A DNA stretch of 64,000 nucleotides from Nocardia cyriacigeorgica (GTDB lineage: Bacteria; Actinomycetota; Actinomycetes; Mycobacteriales; Mycobacteriaceae), in the NCBI RefSeq assembly GCF_010858045.1, contig NZ_JAAGVC010000025.1:1-64000 (forward strand), read 5' to 3'. A program made the position numbers and the translations under genes. This document shows, in pieces, positions 55,467-63,741 of this stretch; the first letter of the stretch is position 1, and every line of letters starts with the position of its first letter. The notes beneath the pieces were generated by a model. The model was not told the DNA's origin. It did not search any database and was given only the letters and a program-made list of their open reading frames with translations.

Positions 55467-56704
55467 CCGAGTTCCTCGCCACCTATCGCAGTTTCAGCAA
55501 GCCGAGCCGGATGCTGATGATCAATCAGTTCGCCATCAACACCGGCTTCTTCATGCTGATGCCGTATCTGGCCGGGTACATGGCAGGCCCGTTGGGTCTG
55601 GCGGCCTGGGCGGTCGGGCTGGTGCTCGGCATCCGCAATTTCAGCCAGCAAGGCATGTTCCTGGTAGGTGGCACGCTGGCCGACCGGCTCGGATACAAAC
55701 CGTTGATCGTCGCGGGATGTCTGTTGCGCACGGGCGGCTTCGCGCTACTGGCCTTCGCCGATTCGCTGCCTGCCCTGATCATCGCCTCGGCCGCAACGGG
55801 ATTCGCGGGCGCCCTGTTCAATCCGGCGGTACGGGCCTATCTCGCGGTGGACTCCGCCGATCGCCGCGTCGAGGCCTTCGCCATGTTCAATATCTTCTAC
55901 CAGGCGGGGATCCTGTTCGGACCGGTGGTCGGACTTGCTTTGATGGCCTTCGATTTCCGGGCCACCGCCGCCGGGTCGGCGATCGTTTTCGCGTTGCTGA
56001 CCGTCGCCCAGTTGCGCGCGCTGCCACAGCATGAGGCGGAGCAGAAGACGGCCTCGGTGCTCGACGATTGGCGGGTCGTCCTGGCCAATCGGCCGTTCCT
56101 GCTGTTCTCCGCGGCCATGATCGGCTGTTACGTGCTGTCGTTCCAGGTGTATCTGGCCCTGCCGATGCAGGCGACCAGGGTCGTGGGAGCCGAGGCCGCC
56201 GCCACGCTGATGACGGCGGTGTTCGTGGTGTCGGGGCTGATCGCCATCGCGGGCCAGCTGCGGATCACCCGCTGGTTCGCCGCACGCTGGGGGCGGCCGC
56301 AGAGCCTGGTTCTCGGCATGGGCATCCTGGCGGCCGCGTTCGTGCCGTTGTTGCTGGTACCCGGCACCGGGCTCGGCACCTCGGTCGCGATCGGGGCCAT
56401 GCTGTCGACGGCGGCGGTGCTCGGTGTCGGTGCGGCGGCGGTGTTCCCGTTCGAGATGGATACCGTGGTCGCGCTGTGCGGCGATCGGCTGGTGGCCACC
56501 CATTACGGGCTGTACAACACCATCGTCGGCGTCGGCATCCTGCTCGGCAATCTGGGCACGGGCACCATCCTGGACGCGGCGCGCGCGGCGGGAGTCAGTT
56601 CGCTCGCGTGGGCCGGCTTGATCGCGATCGGCGTGGTCTCGGCGGGCGGGCTGGCCCTGCTCGCCCGAGCCGGACGGTTGGACGCGCCGGTTCCCGTCGG
56701 CTGA
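55463..56704 (+). CDS. MFS transporter (Rv0849-like)
   Basis: 413 aa, GTG at 55463 overlapping the cysK2 stop (GTGA). Twelve-helix MFS pattern with GGTLADRLGYKP (loop 2-3 motif) and a second half starting after DWRVVLANRP. Substrate unknown; coupled with CysK2 it may export a sulfur compound or amino acid. Followed by a strong hairpin. Confidence 0.85.
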   Translation: MTEFLATYRSFSKPSRMLMINQFAINTGFFMLMPYLAGYMAGPLGLAAWAVGLVLGIRNFSQQGMFLVGGTLADRLGYKPLIVAGCLLRTGGFALLAFADSLPALIIASAATGFAGALFNPAVRAYLAVDSADRRVEAFAMFNIFYQAGILFGPVVGLALMAFDFRATAAGSAIVFALLTVAQLRALPQHEAEQKTASVLDDWRVVLANRPFLLFSAAMIGCYVLSFQVYLALPMQATRVVGAEAAATLMTAVFVVSGLIAIAGQLRITRWFAARWGRPQSLVLGMGILAAAFVPLLLVPGTGLGTSVAIGAMLSTAAVLGVGAAAVFPFEMDTVVALCGDRLVATHYGLYNTIVGVGILLGNLGTGTILDAARAAGVSSLAWAGLIAIGVVSAGGLALLARAGRLDAPVPVG

Positions 56705-56711
56705 CACACCG

Positions 56712-56750
56712 GTGGGTGGTGTGCACCGGGATTCCGGGCACACCACCCAC
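56712..56750. terminator. Bidirectional terminator between MFS and DUF4389 genes
   Basis: GTGGGTGGTGTGC (56712-56724) is the exact reverse complement of GCACACCACCCAC (56738-56750), a 13-base stem; converging genes end 8 and 15 bases away. Confidence 0.65.
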
Positions 56751-56765
56751 GGCCGCGCCGAGCGT

Positions 56766-57488
56766 CTACTTCATGGCACTTGGGCCGTCCGGCATGCCGG
56801 GTTCGCGAGCGCCCTGGTCGAGCCGGAACGGCGGGTACTCGTCGCGCATGAGCGAGGCGTACGCCTGTACACGCAACGCCCAGCGCTGAATGCCGAGGAC
56901 GAAATCGAACAGGCCTCCGGGGTAGCGCGCGGTGAACAGCAACGCGATGACCGCGAACAACACCAGCAGGCCGAGCACCGGCGGCGCATAGGCGCCCGAC
57001 CACTCCTCATCCCAGCCCGTCGCCGCCCAGGTACCGCTGACCATGGCCCCGACCAGCAGATAGTGCGGGATCGCCAGCAACCACCACTTCACCAGCACCA
57101 GGCCGCGATGCAGGCGTTCGGGATAGTCGACGACGACGTCGGCCGGATAGTCCGGCTTCGAATCGAGCGAGAACGGCGGGTATTTGTCGGTGCCGAGCAC
57201 CCCCCACGCATAGAAGCTGACCCGCCACGACCAGCGCATCACCCCGACATTGAATTCGAACAGCGCCCGCGGGTACCGGCCGGTGAACAGAATCGCGAAG
57301 AATGCGATGATCGTGACGATCGCGTAGGCGATGTGCAAGAAGAACAACACGATGTAGTGCGGAATAGCGAGAATCCACTTCACCAGCCACATCCACCGCG
57401 ACAGCGTGGGATCGAGATCGCCGCGGACGTAGACGGGATAGCCGGATGTCGCGGGGACGCCGATATTCTCGGGATTGTCGGGTTGCAT
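56766..57488 (-). CDS. DUF4389 membrane protein
   Basis: 240 aa from the ATG at 57488. Two DUF4389 repeats, each with a double hydrophobic helix followed by FTGRYPRALFEFNVGVMRW or FTARYPGGLFDFVLGIQRW; the repeats differ in sequence. YPPFSLD and YPPFRLD end the two halves. Function unknown. Confidence 0.8.
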   Translation of the reverse strand: MQPDNPENIGVPATSGYPVYVRGDLDPTLSRWMWLVKWILAIPHYIVLFFLHIAYAIVTIIAFFAILFTGRYPRALFEFNVGVMRWSWRVSFYAWGVLGTDKYPPFSLDSKPDYPADVVVDYPERLHRGLVLVKWWLLAIPHYLLVGAMVSGTWAATGWDEEWSGAYAPPVLGLLVLFAVIALLFTARYPGGLFDFVLGIQRWALRVQAYASLMRDEYPPFRLDQGAREPGMPDGPSAMK

Positions 57489-57592
57489 GTTTCGACACTC
57501 CTTCACCGATGCTCGGGGAGCAGGGCGGCACGATGGCCGTATGTGGCGATTGTGTCCCACAACAGCTTCGACTTCGACAACGTTGCGGTACC

Positions 57593-57635
57593 GACACGCC
57601 AACAAATCATTCGCCGGGCGAACAAAGTTGGTGTC
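57593..57635. repeat. Nested inverted repeat upstream of DUF4389 gene
   Basis: GACACGCCAAC (57593-57603) and GTTGGTGTC (57627-57635) form an outer inverted repeat with one extra base, and TTCGCCGGGCGAA (57610-57622) a central palindrome with one centre base. It lies 105 bases before the DUF4389 start, so it may be an operator. Confidence 0.35.
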
Positions 57636-57661
57636 GCGGGCTTTCCGGAACGGAATTCGCC

Positions 57662-57982
57662 TCAGTGTGGCGCTTCGCCGTGCGCGGAGTACAGACTGAT
57701 ATCGCCGTCCTCGCCGAGGAACGCGTTGACCAGCATGATGCGATCCTCGCGCAGCACATCGGGTTCGGGTGCGCTGGTGGTGATGGTGATCTGCGGAATC
57801 GACGACCAGTTCACGACGTAGCGTTGCGGCGGGCCCTCGTCGTCGGACAGCCGGGCCAGCCGGAACACCGATACCGTCTGGCGCAGCATGAGATCGCGGA
57901 TGACCTCGGCGATTCGCTCGGGGTCTTCCAGCGCGAACATGAAGCCGAATGTCAACTCGGGCGAGGAGACGTAGGCGGGCAC
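57662..57982 (-). CDS. Hypothetical protein
   Basis: 106 aa from GTG 57982, preceded by GGAG. No helix or motif; the body PERIAEVIRDLMLRQTVSVFRLAR looks like a short alpha/beta protein with a beta-rich C-terminal half. No assignment. Earlier frame extension is poor. Confidence 0.5.
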   Translation of the reverse strand: MPAYVSSPELTFGFMFALEDPERIAEVIRDLMLRQTVSVFRLARLSDDEGPPQRYVVNWSSIPQITITTSAPEPDVLREDRIMLVNAFLGEDGDISLYSAHGEAPH

Positions 57983-58207
57983 AAACTCCGAGGCTAGCCC
58001 ATCGAGGTGCGGTGCGCAGGCACTACGCGCTGGCAGTTGCCGGGGATGCGCCGGGGCCGGATCGACGCGATCCGCAGGCGGTGCGGGCGGGCAAGCGGCA
58101 CAGCGCGGATCGCACCGGCGCCGAGAGTCGCCCGTCCCAGTCGGACCTCTCGGCGCCGGCGCTGCCATCCACGGGGTTCGCCGCGATGGTGGTCGGCGGA
58201 CCCGCGG

Positions 58208-58552
58208 CTACCGCGGGCCGTCGGACTCGGGTTCGACGATCTCGGCCTCGACATAGCTCGCCGGCGGGGCGGCGGCGTCGAATCGAGGATCGTCGGCCGG
58301 ATCGGCGAGCCGGGGTTCGGCATCGAGCCCTTGGTCGTCGGCGTCGGCCTCGATCGGGCCCGCGGCGGCGTCGCGTTTGGCCGCGGCCGCCGCTTCGTTC
58401 ATTTCGATCGCGTCGGTGATCCACTCACCGATCTCCCGGGTGACCTCCTGGACGGTGCCGGTGATGATGGTGGCGATATTGCCGACATGCCGGGCGCCGG
58501 AGGACGTCAATTCCTGGATCAGATCTTTGTTGGCTTCGAATTTCCCGATCAT
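58208..58552 (-). CDS. Hypothetical protein following desA3
   Basis: 114 aa. ATG at 58552 directly follows the desA3 TAA, so it is translated from the same message. The N-terminal ~50 residues are an amphipathic helical stretch; the rest is Ala/Pro/Asp-rich and acidic. No membrane helix. It may be an accessory of the desaturase by place only. Confidence 0.6.
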   Translation of the reverse strand: MIGKFEANKDLIQELTSSGARHVGNIATIITGTVQEVTREIGEWITDAIEMNEAAAAAKRDAAAGPIEADADDQGLDAEPRLADPADDPRFDAAAPPASYVEAEIVEPESDGPR

Positions 58553-59737
58553 TTACACGCCCACTTCGGTAGCCTTCCGCTGTCGCATCACGATAACACC
58601 GGGGGCCTTTCGCTTCCGTAGTGCAGCGGGCAGCAGGCCGGCGAAACGGGATTCGAGCAGACTCGGCGGCAGCGCCAGCTGGAAAATCTTCACCCACACC
58701 GAAGCGATCTGCTTGCTGAACGGCCCGGTGTTGTACGGGAGACCGTATTTCCGGCACAGCGCCTCGACCTCGGGTGCCATCTCCGGGTAGCGGTTGGCGG
58801 GCAGGTCGGGGAACAGATGGTGCTCGATCTGATGCGACAGGTTGCCCGACATGATGTGGAACAGTTTGCTGCCGGTGATGTTGGCCGAGCCGAGCATCTG
58901 CCGGACATACCACTCACCGCGGGTCTCGAATTCGGTCTCCTCTTCGGTGAACGTCTGTACGCCCGAGGGGAAGTGTCCGCAGAAGATGATCGAGTACGCC
59001 CACAGGTTGCGGACCAGGTTCGCGGTGAAGTTGCCCGCCAGCGTGCTGACGAACAGCGGCCCGGTCAGCGCGGGGAAGATGAGGTAGTCCTTGAGCACCT
59101 GGCGCCCGGACTTCCGCAGCTGCCCCTTGATCAGCGGCTTCAGATCCGACCACTTGCGCTTGCCCTGGATGATGTTGTCGGCCTCCAGGTCGTGCAGCAT
59201 CACGCCCCACTCGAAGAAGACCATCAGCAGGAAGGCGTACACCGGATTACCCAGGTAGTACGGATTCCACTTCTGATCCTCGTCGATGCGCAGGATGCCG
59301 TAGCCGATGTCGCGGTCGCGGCCGTGGATGTTGGTGTAGGTGTGGTGCATGTAGTTGTGCGAATGCTTCCACTGGTCGGCCGGGCAGACCGTATCCCATT
59401 CGAACACCCGGGAATTGAGGCCCTGTTCACGCATCCAGTCGTACTGGCCGTGCATGACGTTGTGGCCGATCTCCATGTTGTCCAGGATCTTGGACACCCC
59501 GAGCGCGGCGACGCCGGCCAGCCAGAACGGCGGCAGGAACCCCAGGTACATCAGGCCGCGACCGGCGATCTCGAAACCGCGCTGCGCCTTGATGATCGAG
59601 TAGATGTATTCACGGTCGCGTTCGCCGAGGTCGGCGACGATGCGGTCGCGGAGCTCGTCGAGCGCGCGGCCGATCTCCTCGACCTGCTCCGGCGTGAGGA
59701 CGAGTGGGCCGTCCTTCGTCTCGGTCAGAATGGTCAT
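58553..59737 (-). CDS. desA3: Membrane acyl-CoA desaturase (DesA3-like)
   Basis: 394 aa. The three histidine boxes of membrane-bound diiron desaturases: HNVMH (92-96), HSHNYMHH (125-132) and HQIEHH (302-307), with hydrophobic segments between. It makes oleoyl-type delta-9 unsaturation on acyl-CoA, with electrons from the adjacent reductase. Counterpart of Rv3229c, in the same order with the reductase gene upstream. Confidence 0.92.
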   Translation of the reverse strand: MTILTETKDGPLVLTPEQVEEIGRALDELRDRIVADLGERDREYIYSIIKAQRGFEIAGRGLMYLGFLPPFWLAGVAALGVSKILDNMEIGHNVMHGQYDWMREQGLNSRVFEWDTVCPADQWKHSHNYMHHTYTNIHGRDRDIGYGILRIDEDQKWNPYYLGNPVYAFLLMVFFEWGVMLHDLEADNIIQGKRKWSDLKPLIKGQLRKSGRQVLKDYLIFPALTGPLFVSTLAGNFTANLVRNLWAYSIIFCGHFPSGVQTFTEEETEFETRGEWYVRQMLGSANITGSKLFHIMSGNLSHQIEHHLFPDLPANRYPEMAPEVEALCRKYGLPYNTGPFSKQIASVWVKIFQLALPPSLLESRFAGLLPAALRKRKAPGVIVMRQRKATEVGV

Positions 59738-59757
59738 CGGTTGCTCCCCTTCAGTTG

Positions 59758-60816
59758 TCAGATGTCGATGTCGACGTCGCCGACGGCGGCGCTGACACAG
59801 AGTTGGATGGGCTGATCGGGATCGGCGTCGGTCTCACCGGTGCGCAGGTTGCGCGTACAGCCGGTGCGCCGGACGGCGGTGCAGGAGAAGCAGATACCCA
59901 TCCGGCAGCCGTATTCCGGGTTCAGCCCGGCGGCTTCGGCTTGTTCGAGCAGGCTTTCGCCGGTGTTGTCAGCGCTGACGCCACTGGCAGAGAAGGTCAC
60001 CGTGCCGTGCGCGTCAGCGGCGTCGACCGGCGCCACCGACACCGTGAACTCCTCGGTGTGCAGGCGGTCGCCGAGCTGTTCGGCCTCGAACACTCTGCGC
60101 ACCGAATCCATCAGCGGGCCCGGCCCGCACAGGTAGGTGTGCGCGTCGGCGAACCACGGTGCGGTCCGCTCGAGTTCGTCGTAGTCGAAGGCGCTGCCAT
60201 CCAGTTCCGGATAACGCATCTGCAGTGACACGTTGGGATGGGCGGCGGCGATGGCGGCCAGTTCCGCGCGGTGCGGAACGTATTCCGGCGAGCGGGCGTA
60301 GTGCAGGAACACCACCGGGCCGGTGCACCCCTCGTCGGTGAGGGTGCGCAGCATCGACAGTACCGGCGTGATGCCGCTGCCGCCGCTGATCAGCAGTACC
60401 CGGTCCGGCCGCTGCTCGGGTAGATGGAAGACACCCGAGGCGGGTGCCAGATCGACGACGAGGCCCGGTTCGGCGGCCCGGTGCAGGTACCGCGAGACCA
60501 GGCCTTCCGGATGCACTCGGATGGTCAGGTCGATGCGACGGTCGCGCTGGTGCTGCGAATTCACCGGTGAGTAGCAGCGGGTGTGGCGCACGCCATCGAT
60601 GACGACGCCGATCTGCACGAACTGGCCGGCGAGCAAGCCGGACCACTGGCGCGTCGGCCGCAGCGACAGCGAGACCGTGCCGGGCACCGAACGGTCCACC
60701 CGCACCACTTCCGCCCGCATTTCCCTGGCGGTGAGCATCGGGCGCACCAGCTCCAGATAGCGGTCGAGCGGATGCGGTGTGGTCAGGGTCTGCACCAAGT
60801 TGATGAGATCCACCAT
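59758..60816 (-). CDS. Ferredoxin-reductase-type electron donor for DesA3 (Rv3230c-like)
   Basis: 352 aa. FAD domain with RCYSPVNSQ, NAD(P)H motif ISGGSGITPVLSML, and a C-terminal [2Fe-2S] domain: Cys304-x4-Cys309-x2-Cys312-x27-Cys340 (YGCRMGICFSC). A fused reductase and plant-type ferredoxin passes electrons from NADPH to the desaturase. Upstream gene of the operon, 20 bases before desA3. Confidence 0.9.
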   Translation of the reverse strand: MVDLINLVQTLTTPHPLDRYLELVRPMLTAREMRAEVVRVDRSVPGTVSLSLRPTRQWSGLLAGQFVQIGVVIDGVRHTRCYSPVNSQHQRDRRIDLTIRVHPEGLVSRYLHRAAEPGLVVDLAPASGVFHLPEQRPDRVLLISGGSGITPVLSMLRTLTDEGCTGPVVFLHYARSPEYVPHRAELAAIAAAHPNVSLQMRYPELDGSAFDYDELERTAPWFADAHTYLCGPGPLMDSVRRVFEAEQLGDRLHTEEFTVSVAPVDAADAHGTVTFSASGVSADNTGESLLEQAEAAGLNPEYGCRMGICFSCTAVRRTGCTRNLRTGETDADPDQPIQLCVSAAVGDVDIDI

Positions 60817-60873
60817 GCGGTTTCTCCGTGCTGTCGTTGGTCACACTCGGCAGTCGAGCCCGAGACAAATTTC

Positions 60874-60891
60874 AGTGTACGTCTGTACACT
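60874..60891. promoter_or_regulatory. TetR operator between desaturase operon and regulator
   Basis: AGTGTAC (60874-60880), GTCT, GTACACT (60885-60891): a perfect 18-base palindrome, 58 bases before the reductase start and 79 before tetR. It resembles the FabR/DesT class consensus. Confidence 0.7.
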
Positions 60892-60969
60892 CAATAGTGT
60901 GACTGATGACCGGGGACGGATGTCAACCAGCAGCTGGTGTGACGCGAACTACATCTGGAGAAAGAGCGC

Positions 60970-61605
60970 ATGGTGAACGGATGTATGCTCACCGGGATGA
61001 GCGAGCAGGCGGAAACTCGGGTCGTGCGCAAAGAGCGCACGCGGCGGGCGCTGCTGGACGGGACCCTCGCGCTCGCCGCGGATCGCGGGTTCGCCGCGCT
61101 CAGCCTGCGCGAGATCGCCCGTTCGGCGGGCATCGTGCCCACCGCGTTCTACCGGCATTTCGCCTCACTGGACGATCTGGGCGCCACCCTCGTCGACGAA
61201 GGCGTCAAGGCCCTCCGGCTGGCGCTGCGGCAATTGCGCCGCAGGCCGGATGCGCAACTGTCGGAGACCGTGCGTTTCGTCTTCGATCAGGTGGCCGACA
61301 AGCGCGAGCTGTTCGGATTCCTCACCCGTGAGCGCCGCGGCGGCTCGGCGGCACTGCGTCAGGCGATCGCCATGGAGATGCAGTTGATCGTGCGCGAGCT
61401 GGTGGTCGATTTCTCCCGGATCAGCGCGCTGGACTCCTGGTCATCGGACGATCTCGAGCTGGCCGCGGATCTGATCGTGTCCACGGTGGCCGACGGCATC
61501 GCCGATTATGTCGCCGCCGCGCCGCGCGACCAGCAGAGCACCATCGACCGCACGGTGTACCAGGTTCGGCTCATCGCGCTGGGCATGGGCGTCTGGAAGC
61601 CGTAG
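60970..61605 (+). CDS. TetR family regulator of the desaturase operon (FabR/DesT/MadR-like)
   Basis: 211 aa from the ATG at 60970, preceded by GGAGAAAG. N-terminal HTH (LSLREIARSAGIVPTAFYRHF) followed by a helical ligand domain; GIVPTAFYRHFASLDDLG and the RELFGFLTRERRGGS stretch are typical of the FabR/DesT/MadR group of acyl-CoA-responsive repressors. Divergent from reductase-desA3, as DesT is from desBC in Pseudomonas. Name is inferred. Confidence 0.82.
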   Translation: MVNGCMLTGMSEQAETRVVRKERTRRALLDGTLALAADRGFAALSLREIARSAGIVPTAFYRHFASLDDLGATLVDEGVKALRLALRQLRRRPDAQLSETVRFVFDQVADKRELFGFLTRERRGGSAALRQAIAMEMQLIVRELVVDFSRISALDSWSSDDLELAADLIVSTVADGIADYVAAAPRDQQSTIDRTVYQVRLIALGMGVWKP

Positions 61606-61612
61606 CCACCGC

Positions 61613-62944
61613 TCATTCCGCCGGCTCCGGCACCGGGTCCGGTCCGGGCACCGTGAGCAGGGCGAGCAGCCCGAGGCCGAGCACCACGAGCAGGCCGACG
61701 ATGCCCGCGCGATCGGTGGCGAACGCCCACGCGAAGAAACCGAACAGCATCGGAGCCAGGAACGAGACCGCCCGCCCGGTGGTGGTGTAGAGGCCGAACA
61801 GCTGCCCCTCCCGGCCCGCCGGCGCGAGCCGCGCCAGGAAAGAACGGGCCGAGGACTGGGCAGGCCCGACGAACACCGTCAGCATCAGGCCGAACACCCA
61901 GAACATGAGCGGGCCGGACACCACGAGCAGCACCGTGCCACAGATGATCATCGACACCAGCGACACCACGATCACCCGCTTCGGGCCGATGCGGTCGTCG
62001 AAGCGGCCCGCGATGATCGCACCGAGTGCCGCGACCACATTGGCGGCGATGCCGAACAGCAGCACATCGGCGTCGGCGATGCCGTACACACCGACCGCGA
62101 GCACCGCACCAAAGGTGAACACACCCGCCAGGCCGTCACGGAAGATGGCGCTGGCCAACAGGAATCCGACCGTGCGCCGGTCGGTGATCCACAGCTCACG
62201 CAGGTCGCGCCACAGCACCCGGTAGGAGCCGAGGAATCCGGCACTGGCCGCACCCGGGTCGGCTCCGGTGCGCACGACTTCGGGCACCGCGAACAGCACC
62301 GGCAGAGCGAACGCCGCGAACCAGACCGCGGCCAGCACGGCGACCAATCGGATATTGAGGCCGTCGTCGGTGGGGATGCCGAACAGCCCGCGCCGGTCGC
62401 CGTCACCGGCGATGAAGCCGAGATAGCAGATCAGCAGCAGGAAGATGCCGCCGAAATAGCCCATGGCCCAGCCGAATCCGGACACCCGGCCCACGGTGGC
62501 CGGGGTCGACACCTGGCGCAGCATGGCGTTGTAGGGCACGTTGGCCAGTTCGAAGCAGGCCGAGCCGACACCGAGCAGGACCAGTCCGAGCCACAGATCG
62601 CGGTAATCGTCGTGCACGAAGAACATCGCGGCCATCGCGGCGATGGTCAACGCGGTCAGCGCACCGAGCGACCGTTTACGGTTGGCGGTGGCGTCGAAGC
62701 GCTGTCCGCTGACCGGCGCGGTCAGCGCGACCACCAGCCCGGCGATGCCGAGCGCCCAGCCCAGCCAGGCGCCCGCCGAGATATCGCCGGGCAGATCATC
62801 GCCGACACTGTCGGTCAGATACACCGAGAAGACGAAGGTCAAGATGACGGCATTGAAGGCGGCCGAACCCCAGTCCCACAGCCCCCACGCCACCACCTGC
62901 CCGCGCCCGGTCCCGGCCGCACCGCGCACGTCGACCTCACTCAT
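61613..62944 (-). CDS. MFS transporter, UMF1/Atg22-like
   Basis: 443 aa. Twelve-helix protein whose start (AWGLWDWGSAAFNAVILTFVF) and LANVPYNAMLRQVS stretch fit the UMF1 (Atg22-like) group. Substrate unknown. Convergent with tetR with a 7-base gap. Confidence 0.8.
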   Translation of the reverse strand: MSEVDVRGAAGTGRGQVVAWGLWDWGSAAFNAVILTFVFSVYLTDSVGDDLPGDISAGAWLGWALGIAGLVVALTAPVSGQRFDATANRKRSLGALTALTIAAMAAMFFVHDDYRDLWLGLVLLGVGSACFELANVPYNAMLRQVSTPATVGRVSGFGWAMGYFGGIFLLLICYLGFIAGDGDRRGLFGIPTDDGLNIRLVAVLAAVWFAAFALPVLFAVPEVVRTGADPGAASAGFLGSYRVLWRDLRELWITDRRTVGFLLASAIFRDGLAGVFTFGAVLAVGVYGIADADVLLFGIAANVVAALGAIIAGRFDDRIGPKRVIVVSLVSMIICGTVLLVVSGPLMFWVFGLMLTVFVGPAQSSARSFLARLAPAGREGQLFGLYTTTGRAVSFLAPMLFGFFAWAFATDRAGIVGLLVVLGLGLLALLTVPGPDPVPEPAE

Positions 62945-63099
62945 ACGCGCACCCTAATCGACACCGGGCCACCCAGCCGGGTTCTCGGCAGCGCGCCTGG
63001 TCAGGGCAAATCGCGCAGTCGCCGAGCAGGCGCGGGCGCAGCCCCTACCGAGCCGCGGGGCGTCCGGCCTACGCTGGTCCTACACACCTGAAGGATTCA

Positions 63100-63117
63100 T
63101 ATGCACCCAGTTGCATA
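63100..63117. promoter_or_regulatory. Palindrome upstream of padR
   Basis: TATGCA (63100-63105), CCCAGT, TGCATA (63112-63117): perfect 6-base inverted repeat, 31 bases before the padR ATG; fits PadR autoregulation. Confidence 0.55.
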
Positions 63118-63147
63118 GTACTTGCGGTCTCGGATACCCTGTGTGGC

Positions 63148-63720
63148 ATGGCACTCGAGCATGCGCTGCTGGTATCGCTGACCGAACGCGCCGGGTCCGG
63201 ATACGAGCTGGCGCGGCGGTTCGACAAGTCGATCGGCTATTTCTGGAGCGCCACCCATCAGCAGATCTATCGCGTGCTGCGCCGGATGGAGGAATCCGGC
63301 TGGCTGCACAGCGAATCGGTGGCCCAGGAGGGCAGGCCGGACAAGAAGGTCTACTCGGTGAGCGAGGCCGGTCGCGCGGAATTGGCGCGCTGGATCGCCG
63401 AACCCACCGAACCCGAACGCGAGCGCAGCGAATTCTTCGTCAAGGTGCGCGCCGCCGCCTACGGCGATCTGGACGCCCTGCTCACCGAGGTCGCCCGGCG
63501 TCGCGATGAACACCTGCGGCAACTCGAGCTGTACCGGCTCATCGAGAAACGAGACTTCCCGGCGCCGGATCAGCTCACCGGAACCGGGCTGCACCAGTAC
63601 CTGGTGCTCCGCGCGGGCATCCGCAAGGAGCTCGGGTCCGCCGAATGGTGCGACGAGGTCCTGCAAGCCCTGCGACCCGACACTCCGCCCTCGCGTCCGA
63701 CAGCCCCGGGCGCGAACTGA
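63148..63720 (+). CDS. PadR family transcriptional regulator
   Basis: 190 aa. N-terminal winged helix beginning ALEHALLVSLTERAGSGYEL, with QQIYRVLRRMEESGWL as recognition region and the wing GRPDKKVYSVSEAG; C-terminal helical dimerisation domain. It lies 21 bases before the reductase gene and probably controls it. Confidence 0.87.
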   Translation: MALEHALLVSLTERAGSGYELARRFDKSIGYFWSATHQQIYRVLRRMEESGWLHSESVAQEGRPDKKVYSVSEAGRAELARWIAEPTEPERERSEFFVKVRAAAYGDLDALLTEVARRRDEHLRQLELYRLIEKRDFPAPDQLTGTGLHQYLVLRAGIRKELGSAEWCDEVLQALRPDTPPSRPTAPGAN

Positions 63721-63741
63721 GGTAAGAAAGCGAGCCCGCTC

